Part shown: positions 1 through 9,700 of the stretch, piece after piece
Numbering within the stretch: the stretch's first letter is position 1
How the letters are laid out: each line of letters starts with the position of its first letter
Assembly (NCBI RefSeq): GCF_034702125.1
Contig: NC_085868.1
Location: 39,856,859 to 39,920,858 of the forward strand
Direction: 5' to 3'
DNA length: 64,000 nucleotides
DNA from: Engraulis encrasicolus
Lineage: Eukaryota; Chordata; Actinopteri; Clupeiformes; Engraulidae
The notes under the pieces: model-generated
The model's input: the letters and a program-made list of their open reading frames with translations, nothing else
Told to the model about the DNA's origin: nothing
Database searches by the model: none
Position numbers and translations under genes: made by a program

Positions 1-113
1 GGAAGGGTCTGTGCTGCGGCCAGGCTTTTGCTTGCGCATTCTAGGTAACTGGCAACGCAATCAGGAGTTTTTCAATACCCATAGTAAGATGTCGAGTGAT
101 TCAACCGAAAGAG

Positions 114-410
114 AACTATAGTTCACAGAGGGCAACCCTGGTTCTCTGAGGGAGATGAACGAGACATCTCACCAGATTGCCACACTCACCCACAAGCTCA
201 AAGGTTAGTCGTCTCAGATTGAAGATCAGAGCCCGGCACACCTGGGCTTTGTCCCCGAGGGGGCGGGATCCCCATCTGCGCTGCTCATTGGTCTGACGGC
301 ATGATTGAAAGCAAGTTTTGGCAAATGGCCACTCAAAGGGCATTACCCATAGTGAGATGTCTCGTTCATATCCCTCAGAGAACCGGGGTTACCCTTGGTA
401 ACCTATAGTT
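114..410. mobile_element. Inverted-repeat (MITE-like) element
   Basis: Positions 114-172 and 352-410 are imperfect inverted repeats of about 59 bp. They share the blocks AACTATAG and GGTTCTCTGAGGGAGATGAA (seen inverted on the right). A further partial copy of the right end lies just upstream at 77-97. The interior holds an uninterrupted minus-strand frame with no recognisable motif. This looks like a non-autonomous DNA element. I see no clear target duplication, so the superfamily is undecided. Confidence 0.6.
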
Positions 411-539
411 ATGTGCCTTTCTGCTTGATTATGTTTCCATCTATGATGAATTCATTGGAAAATCAAACATAGTGATTGTTTATTTGGGCCACATCTGGTA
501 GATTAATTGCAATTAATGAAGTTCTAGTGTCTCCTTTGA

Positions 540-1565
540 TGGCCGTCTTTAAAAATGGCTGCCATGTAACATTTTCAAGTTGCAAATGAGGGGGGTTTGA
601 TTATATTGCTCTTGAGCACAAACACACAAATTTACATACTTGTATCATCATTTTCTTGCTCACTTCAGGGCTAAATTCAGTGTTCTAGCAGCCATATTGT
701 AAAATGGCTTCCATTTCAAGTGTTTGTCAGTTCAATTTGATTGTATTGTTGTTGTTTTTTTGCACATTCATGCCTAAATTGATGCTTGTATAATAACTTG
801 CTCGATCAATCCTGTGCAACAAATCCATTTCTATGGTATTTTTGTCAGCCATCTTGGAAAATGGCAGTCATTTAAACTGAGAAATCCTTAGAATGTATTG
901 TGTTGGTCTTAAGCACATAATGGTCAAATTTCTTGGTTGTATCATAATTTCCTTTCTCAATTCTGTGCAACAAATCAATTTCTGAGGTCTTTTTTGGCAG
1001 CCATCTTGGAAAATGGCCACCATTTCAAGTGGCCAATCAGGTAGATTTGATCGTATTGGTCTTAAGCACATACATGTTGAATTTCATGCTTGTATCATCA
1101 TTTTCTAGGTCAATTCTATGCAATAAATCAATTTCTGGGGTCTTTTTTGGTGGCCATCTTGGAAAATGGCCGCCATTTCAAGTGGCCAATCAGGTGGATT
1201 TGATCACATTGGTCTTTAGCACATACATGTTGAATTTCAGGCTTGCATCATAATTTTCTAGGTCAATTCTATGCAATAAATGAATTTCTGGGGCCTTATT
1301 TGGCGGCCATCTTGGAAAATGGCCGCCATTTCAAGTGGCCAATCAGGTAGATTTGATCGAATGGGTGTTGAGCACATACCTGCCGAATTTCACGCTTGTA
1401 TCATAATTTTCTAGGTCAATTCTATGCAATAAATCAATTTCTGGGGCCTTTTTTGGCGGCCATCTTGGAAAATGGCCGCCATTTCAAGTGGCCAATCAGG
1501 TAGATTTGATCGAATGGGTCTTGAGCACATACCTGCCGAATTTCACGCTTGTATCATAATTTGCA
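540..1565. repeat. 153-bp tandem satellite array, about seven copies
   Basis: The landmark CCATCTTGGAAAATGGC recurs at 1001, 1154, 1307 and 1460, exactly 153 bp apart. Diverged copies begin near 543, 692 and 849. The last two copies are almost identical over the overlap, while the left copies are diverged, giving a left-to-right gradient. Each unit carries a short perfect palindrome around the landmark (GGCGGCCAT ... ATGGCCGCC). There is no coding signal. Confidence 0.9.
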
Positions 1566-1851
1566 CGATTTTCCCTGTAGCCGCCCTACTATTGGCACAA
1601 CAACATGCCACTCATGTCCCTGGCCCTGCTGCTTCAGACACTGATAGCTGATATTGACGGTGGACACTGGCTGAGGGATTAGAGACGCTGGATATATTGA
1701 GGAGGTGAATGGCGAGTAGTGTCAGAACAATTGCACACAGGGCCCAAGGGCAAGACATTTACTGCCCCCCCCCCATACGGCTCCAAAGAACACCCACATT
1801 ATCTACAGGTGGCGTAGAGACAATGTGTCATGTCTGTGTTTGATAATGACT
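1566..1851. other. Unassigned sequence with C9 run
   Basis: No coding or element signature is visible. The stretch contains a run of C near 1768 and leads into the hammerhead-like site that follows. Confidence 0.3.
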
Positions 1852-1876
1852 CTGAGGAAGACTGCAAGGTCGAAAC
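1852..1876 (+). ncRNA. Hammerhead-ribozyme-like core 1
   Basis: The order CTGAGGA, a small hairpin (GACT gcaa GGTC, one G-U pair), then GAAAC matches the conserved half of a hammerhead ribozyme. An AATAAA lies at about 1894, followed by a short TAAA-rich tail. I cannot confirm stems I and III by eye, so self-cleavage is unproven. It is probably a remnant of a Penelope-like or retrozyme-like repeat. Confidence 0.4.
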
Positions 1877-2439
1877 ATCATCCCCTCTCCAAAGAATAAA
1901 TAAATAAATATGAATAAATAAAACAAATAAGATAAGAATAAGATGAATACATGTCTCTGCCCCTGATGGCGAGATCTCTGGGCCCATAGGAACATCTGCT
2001 GTATGAGCTGCCCGTAGAAAGGAGGATAAGGATGTGATGTGTGTGTACATAGCAAGCAGGGGAGCCAACGGGGGGTCAGTTGTCCCGCACCCAAGGAAAA
2101 GGGGATCGAGAATTGGGTCCTCATTATTATATTTTATGTATTGGGGGAGCCCTTTAGATATGACTTTTACCTGGGCCCCGCCAAAACCTTCAGTGCGTGT
2201 AGAATGGAAGATAAGAACATGATGGAGAGATATATGTACGCAGCAGCAGCAGAAACAAACCAACAACGAGCACAGAATTCGTTCCCTAGAGATGTGACAT
2301 TTGTCAAGGCATCGGAGGCTTGGCCCTGGCCTTGCAGAGTTTTTTCTGTCTGTCATCACTCTGTCCTCTGAGGAGAATACTATCAGATGGTGGCTGTGAT
2401 GGGAAATAAATGAAGTCTGTTTATGTGTGTCTGACTGTG

Positions 2440-2473
2440 GGTCTGTCAGTCAGTCAGTCAGTACGGAAGTCAA

Positions 2474-2562
<89 letters not shown>

Positions 2563-2680
2563 GTCTCTGTGGATGTAGCTCTGTGTGTGTCTGTGTGGCT
2601 GCATGTTTTTAGATGCGTCCCAGCATCTCTATAAGAGGGTCTGTCTGTCCGTCCGTCCGTCCGTCCGTCCGTCCGTCTGA
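2440..2680. repeat. Compound microsatellite (CTGT)n-(CT)n-(CCGT)n
   Basis: CTGT repeats (about 2474-2522) run into CT repeats (about 2522-2560). A separate CCGT block follows at about 2647-2678. Long open frames across this block are artefacts of the repeat. Confidence 0.95.
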
Positions 2681-3725
2681 AACGCATTCGTTCAATTGTG
2701 TCTGAAACGCATTCCTTCAATTGTTCCTTCATGTGGCCACAAGGCGGCAGACTTGCCATTTTGGACCGGAGCGAATGCGTGCAAGCATAGCCTTTCTAAC
2801 CGGATGCTAACGTTGGCGAAAAGTAGCCTAGCCACAGGCTAACTGACAAACGTGAGGCCAACAACTCAGCCGATCGTGATGTACGCCACAAATATACCAA
2901 TCGACCTCATATTTAGACACTACAATGTTGATTTCTGCCTTCGATTTTCATCAGTTAAGAAATCTAGGGTCGGATTAACACATTATTAAGGTACAGAGAA
3001 TCTTTGGTAAAGCGAGTTGCCGCCATGTTTGTTTTCCGGAATCACCCGGGTACAGAGCTCACGTGCAGCATTCTGGGTAATTGAGTTTCACTGCTTTGTG
3101 CCTTGACGGTGAAGCTGGTATTGAAAAAAAGTCCATAAGCGCATGATTCACCCAAACGGTTTTATTTATTTATTATTTGTCGATGTTTAGATTCTTTCCC
3201 ACATGCACATACTGCTGAAATGGCGTGATACTAAAGGTTGTTAGGCCTAATAAATGTCTGGTAATTTGTAATGTTCACTTCATCTAGGCTATGTGAAATT
3301 TCAAATCATAGCCTATGGTTCTTTTCCAAATCCAACAATGATGATAAGCTTAGTATACCCTAAACTGCAAAAAATAAAGCCATGTCTTGCCATTTTGCTG
3401 CCTTGCTGCCTGCCACAATATTTGGAGTGTCCATGATGACCAATAAACAAAAAGTACATCCTCATGGGGGGGGGGGGGTTGACAGGCTAGGAGGAGGCCA
3501 GGGGGGCGTTTGGGGGGGGTGGGGGGGGGGGGGTGGGGGGTGGCATAGTTGGAACTGGCATAGAGGGACGCATCTGTTGTCCGCCTGTCGGCCTTGTTTC
3601 ATAAACACTTAATGATTCATTGAGGATACAGGGTTTAGTAGTGACAGATTATTTGTTATGCATGTCCATGTTTTGCAGCTTATGCTATAGGAGACATGAC
3701 ATATGCAGTTCTGATATGCTTTCAG
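2681..3725. other. Unassigned sequence with G-rich tract
   Basis: No gene or element ends were recognised. The stretch includes a strongly G-rich tract at about 3466-3542 with several long G runs, which could form G-quadruplex structure. Confidence 0.4.
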
Positions 3726-3990
3726 TAGGGCTGTAACGATATTGTATCGAACCGAGAAATCGTGATACACAGAGTCACGATACTGTATCGTGATACAAGG
3801 AGGCAGTATCGTGATACACCCTGTCAAAGTTTTATTACCCATTTGTCCCGAAAACAGCCTCATGATTTGATGTGATAGTGTTTCCAAACTTCAATGGAGA
3901 TACATTTCAGAAATCGTGAGGTGTATCGAACTGTAGGTCAAAATCGCGATACGAACCGAATCGTGGGTTGAGTGTATCGTTACAGCCCTA
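3726..3990. mobile_element. hAT-type MITE (265 bp)
   Basis: The terminal inverted repeats are TAGGGCTGTAACGAT and ATCGTTACAGCCCTA. A perfect 8-bp target duplication GCTTTCAG lies at 3718-3725 and 3991-3998. The interior is rich in GTATCG/CGATAC palindromes. An 8-bp duplication is the hallmark of hAT elements. There is no transposase. Confidence 0.93.
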
Positions 3991-3998
3991 GCTTTCAG

Positions 3999-6000
3999 TA
4001 AAAACCCCTTGGCTGAGCCGATTCCTATTGAATTTCTTATTCGGGTCGGTTTGGCCAACCTCTCAAATCTCTGTCCCTGGCTGGGAAATATCTGCAACCC
4101 ATGCAAATCGATTTGCATGCATCATCAGCATCAATGGTCTGGTTGATTGCGGCTGGGTATACTGGTATACAATGTCAATCATTGCATATTGAGACTGTAC
4201 CCAGAATTCACACAAAAACAGGTCATGAGTCATGGCGCGTTCAGTGGCTTAGTCTACTTTTTTGTAGTGGGTGTAGTGTAGGCTATATTTGGGCAGCCAT
4301 AGGCTCATTAGGCTACTTCTCAAACTAGGGGGCTGGGCCCGTCGGGGGCCGCAGAAAGAAGGGAATATTTCAGAGGAGGGAGAGACCACTGTGAACATCC
4401 AATGACTATTGTATGCTAGTTGTAGCCTATGCCATTACAGAGTGTTGCTTAGCAACTTCAGGTAGCTTAAAAGAAATATTGAACTGTTCACGATCAGAGA
4501 GAATAGAAGACGTAGAATGCGAAACACCTTTGGCCGTGGGGTATATGACCTCTCTTTTAATTTTATATTGATTCTAATAAATATGACGCTAGTATGTTTG
4601 CCTTTGGCAAGAAAGGGAGCTCGGCCGTTAATTATTCTTACTCATAATGGATAAAAGGCAACTGTTCACCCTCATGTGGACGTCCTGGGTGGACAAATGA
4701 ACACTCATTAACTTCGCATCCTGTGAAGCTCCTCTCATGGCAATTGCCTGAATCAAATTGTCAGGCCATTGTCAGATCCAGATCCCCATGAGGCGACCTC
4801 TCTTTCAGTGTCAAACGACAGCCTTGCAGGCTTTGAAACCCCTCAAGGCTGCGGGTGTTGAATGTGGCGTCAATGCACGCCAATGTTCACCCACGATGAT
4901 TGGTCGATTGGCCACCCAGCTGATACGCCATGATGGATACCAGCTGCAACAGGTCTACATGGGGGGCTTTGGGAAGCTTCAATTTGCTTGTCATTGTCCA
5001 AGACCCTCATTTATCATCACATTGCCACGGCCAAAGCTACGTACATGCATTGTGTTGTGGTGGCCCAATGTCCTCGGTGCAGCAGTGGTTCTATACCCAT
5101 TTGGGGGCCTTAGGCGAATATAGAGACATGGGGCCCTCCTGAATTATTCTTACTTACTGCTGGGGCGAGGCCCCACAGAGGGAAGATTTGGTGGGGCCCT
5201 AGGCAATTGCCTTAATTGTTTGCCTGTTGGTTTTTAATATCCTGTTGTCAAGGCAGGCAGGCTCTGCATAAAGGATAGCCAATTTCTTTTACGTACAAAT
5301 TTTACGACTTGTGCCTTTCTGAGTCAACAGCATAAAAGATGTCATTCTTATGCTATGATGAATGCATTTTATTTTGTACATTTCTGCTTTCTCAAAATTT
5401 CAAAATTATTTGAGAATGTCTCATGGTCACGTCTTTATTGTGCAGTGCAAGAACTTTCCATATCATAGGCACTATACTTGGTACAATCAGTCCACTCTTC
5501 AATGTCAATGACTACTGGGCTCTTAGATTAACACAGCCACGCTCCTCCTTCCCTTTGCGGTTGTCAATGGTTTGTTAGACATCTTACATTCAATTTGCTG
5601 ACTCGTACAGTACAGTCAATCAGCCAATCTTAGTCATTCATGTAATTTCTTGTTTCTTGTGATCTTTTTAGCTATTTTAGCTCCAGTGGCTATAGGCCTA
5701 AAATCAGTCTCCAAGTCATTAATGTAATTTCTTTTTCTCATGATCTTTTATTTCAACTCCGTTGGCTCGCCAGGAAAATAGCAAACCTATGAAGTGTGAA
5801 AAACAGCTGAATCAAAATAATGGTTTTAGCTAATTGGGAAAAAAATGTCCCCCCTCAGAGGTAAAGAACCCAGCAAACTTTGTCAGCCGTTTTCAAATAG
5901 CATTGTCTACACGGGTGCACAAGACATCAAATGTGCCGTGGAACAGATGATCAGTAAAAGCTCCTCAGCTGTGCTGAGTATATATCGAAGAAGGGCAGTT
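3999..6000. other. Unassigned intergenic sequence
   Basis: No gene was recognised. About 5095-5215 carries the GGGGCCCTAGGCAATTGCC motif of a dispersed family seen elsewhere in the window. About 4235-4300 resembles the hAT MITE at 31402-31593 but is degraded. The small open frames have no family motif. Confidence 0.4.
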
Positions 6001-6005
6001 GTTGT

Positions 6006-6745
6006 TGTAGAAAAGGCTATGGACATTCAGTAGTTTTCACTGTTATTTTTCATGCACTTCCTTAGTTTAACGATAGGACTCTTATTTTGACATCGCTAGT
6101 TTCCGGAAGTGACATCACGCCTTCCTCCATCTTTGTTTTAGTTCAGATGCCATGATTCAGTCACACCTAACTCCGGAAAGTTTCCTAATTTATCTTCAGC
6201 AATCCTGTGTTTGTGTGCATAAATGACCGCAGTAAGTCACCTTATATTGTTGTTTAGATGATGTTTTGTCAGTATCAATGTATATTTCGGTATATTTGTG
6301 CGCAATTCTGTCGTTATTTGGTAGATTGTGTTGAACATGTCTAGATCACATGTTGCCTATGCAATTGATGTAATTCCGGTTTATTTACATCAGTTATGTG
6401 TATTAATGATTATTATGGTGATTAGTGTGGTGTGAATGTAACCGTAACTCCACTGGCAACATCTGATTCGCTGTATTTTATTTCCTTCGTTTAGGATCAC
6501 ACACTCACACGTGTGTAAACACAGATCCAAATCCCTGTAATGTACATCCTTGAAGCTGAATAGAAGAAAGTCAACTTTAACCAACCTGCCTCGCGTCATC
6601 CTTTTCCTCCCTAACCCCCATTCAACATCCTTCTGGCCTTAAGTGGTGCTCTGGCCGGCACTCCTTGATTGTGTGTAATGGAAATACAGAACGGCGCAAC
6701 CTCTTAGTTTAATATACAGTCCAACCACCTGCTATCTTCCCTACA
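6006..6745 (+). repeat. 5' LTR of BEL/Pao element
   Basis: 740 bp, beginning TGTAGAAAAGG and ending TTCCCTACA. It matches the 3' LTR at 12595-13333 almost throughout. It should contain the element's promoter and polyadenylation signals, but I could not place them with confidence. Confidence 0.95.
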
Positions 6746-6749
6746 TTAA

Positions 6750-6766
6750 TGGTCCTTTCGAGCCGG
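6750..6766 (+). promoter_or_regulatory. Primer-binding site, tRNA-Tyr-like
   Basis: TGGTCCTTTCGAGCCGG begins 4 bp after the 5' LTR. As I recall the vertebrate tRNA-Tyr 3' end (CCGGCTCGAAGGACCA), this is its reverse complement with one extra T. The position directly after the LTR is as expected for a minus-strand primer site. Confidence 0.75.
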
Positions 6767-6788
6767 ATGTACATTGTACTCAATCAAG

Positions 6789-9700
6789 ATGGATATGAAA
6801 GATGTTGAATTCCCTGTTGTGCGCCCCCGACGCCAGACACGCCCTCCTCTCCGTTATGAAGATTATGAAGTAGACTACAAAGGGCTTGGTGCTCATTGGC
6901 ATGAAGAGGAAAATGTACGTAGTCACAGTACTCCTCATCATCTCCTAAGTCACTCACCTGCTAGGAGCACAGCCTATGACGCAGAGCTAGAAGACATCCA
7001 GCAGGAGAGGCGCGTGTTAGAACACATGTTGGAGCAGTCACTGCAGTCCCAGCAGTGCATGTCAGCAGGCCTGGCAGAACTGAAAGCAGTCCGTGCAGAC
7101 ATGCTACAGCTGGTAAATACTGCACGCAGCCTACAACAACCACAAGAGGTACATGGCTATCACTCAGCCACAGTGGATGATGATGGAGAATGGCCACCAC
7201 CACCACCGTGGGTAAGCAACACTGTAGATGTGCCACCCGTGAGTGAACAGCCCATGGTCGACCGCCTCGACCGATTAATGAGTGAACTGCAGCTATTAAG
7301 AAATGAGACACAAGCAGCCAAGCAGGATGTGGCGCCAGTAGCCCAGCCGCTGTCAGCACCACCACCTAGCCAACCTTTCGGGCCCACCTACCCAAGCAAT
7401 AGCCATGGCCCTACAGTTACCCAGCGGCAGCGCCCTGCATGGTCTAGCTTGCCCCCACCTCCACCGCAGCTCACCTCCACACCATACGGCGTGCCTCTTA
7501 ACCCCACTGCACTCCGCCCTCCGCCTACGCAGCGTCCACCACCTCCTCAGGGTCTGCCATATGCATCCAGGCAGGCGCCAACCTACTCCACGCCATCATA
7601 CCACACCTCCATCGTAGAATCAGCCTATCGTGGCCCCCGTGCTACCATCCCCAACTTCTCTCATCGAGACCCTGGTGAGTTTACTCATCTCAAGATTGCC
7701 CTCGAGAACCTGCTACCTGCTCATAGCACCGAAATGTTTAAGTATCAAGTCTTAGTTGATCACCTGAAGCTAGAGGAGGCCAAACTGATAGCTGATGCCT
7801 ACATCCACTCCCAGACACCTTTTACTGACACAATGATGGCCCTCAATGAGAAGTTTGGACAGCCCCATCAGCTGACCATTAAGCGGATCGCTGAGGTGAT
7901 GGACACACCTGACATACGACGGGGCGATGCAGTGGCCTTCGACCAGTTCTCCCTTCAGATACAGTCGCTGGTGGGAATGTTGAAGACTCTCGGCCCTGAT
8001 GGTGAGGTGGAGCTCCTATGCGGTACCCACGTTGCAAGGCTGCTCAGCAAGCTGCCACCAGAACAGCGAGCTGATTTCCGCAGATGCATGTTCAGCCAGT
8101 CTAAGAGGAGTTACACTCTCTACGACCTAGCTCAGTGGCTGAAGCACGAAGCCTGGTGTCACGACTTTGATGGCCAACTGTCTTCCAGAGGGGTGAAAGC
8201 CAAGCCCAGTGCTAAGCCTAGCACCAACCCGAAGAAGCCCTCCGTCACTGTGCTGCACGGAACAGACAGTACACCTAGGGAGGTCAAACCTACAAGTGAC
8301 AGTCAAGCCAAGGTCAAGCCAGCACCTTACTGTGCATTCTGCGACAACCGAGAACATCACCTGAGTCAGTGCACGGCCATCAGTAAGCTAAGCAAAGAAC
8401 AGCTAACTGAGTGGATCAAGACCAACAAGAGATGTTGGCGCTGTGCGCGCTCACACCAGGCGGCTCAGTGCACCTTAAAGAAGACCTGCAACCTGTGCCA
8501 AGGTCGCCACCTACAGGCCCTACACGAAGTCAATACAGCAACCCAGAGAGGCCCCACCCAAGCAACAGCGCCACCTCAAGGTGGCGGCACAACCTCCACC
8601 GAGGTGTTGTACCTCGATCGGCCAGCTGAAGGCAGCAGGGTGCTGCTGAAAGTGGTTCCAGTGTTCCTGTACCATGGTGGCCGCGCTCTGGACACCTATG
8701 CTGTATTGGACGACGGATCAGAGAGAACGATGCTGCTGCCAGCTGCCAATGAGGCATTGGGTCTTCATGGAACTCCTGAGTCCTTACCTTTACGTACGAT
8801 CAGACAGGATGTCGAAACCTTATACGGAGCCAGCGTATCCTTCACCATCGCCTCCCAGGCAAGACCCGAGACCAAGTACAAGATCACCAATGCCTTCACC
8901 TCTGCCCGCATCGATCTCGCCGACCATACTTACCCTCTGGAGCAGTTGCAGAGGAAGTACAAGCACCTCGCAGGACTGTCGCTTCAGCCCTTCAAGAGGG
9001 TCAAACCACTCCTGCTCGTAGGCAGTGACCACCCCCACCTGGTGACTCCTACCCAGCCAGTACGACTGGGTCCCCCTGGTGCTCCAGCAGCAGTCCACAC
9101 CAGGTTGGGCTGGGCCTTGCAGGGCCCCTCCAGTGTTATAAGCCAGCACTCCAGCCCACAGCACTGCTTCTTCACTTCAGTTCCCCCTCAAGTGACTGAG
9201 TTAATGAAGAACGTTGAGAAGCTGTGGCAAGCTGACCTCATACCACTAAGGGGCAGCAAAGTGGTGACCCGCTCCAAGCAAGACAATCTTGCAATTAGCC
9301 TGCTTGAAGGAAGGACGACTCGTGTCGACGTTGAGGGCATCTCTCGTCTCGCCACCCCCCTGCTGCGGCACAAGGACATGCCACGCCTTCAAGCCACCCC
9401 CGATGCAGTCCTGCCCAGCCTCAGAGGAGTCGAGAGACGACTCCAGAGAGATCCTGAGAAGGCCACTGTGTATGGCGCTGAGATCGACAAGTTGATACAG
9501 GCAGGGTCTGTTGTGAAGCTTGACCCATCAGAAGTAACTGGAGGAGAGGAAGCATGGTACATTCCCCACCACCTAGTTAGCCACAATGGCAAACACCGCC
9601 TTGTATTCAACTGCTCGTTCCGGTACCGAGGTCAGAGCCTCAACGAACACCTCCTACCTGGGCCTACTCTCGGAGCATCGCTGCTGGGAGTCCTCCTCCG

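Noticed and set aside
1799..2359. A 186-codon minus-strand frame
   Set aside because: It crosses a hammerhead-like repeat and GGGCCC-type repeat sequence, has biased composition and no recognisable domain.
6774..6788. A TTG codon as start of the BEL polyprotein
   Set aside because: It adds only five codons. The ATG at 6789 has a good context, and eukaryotic initiation at TTG is rare.
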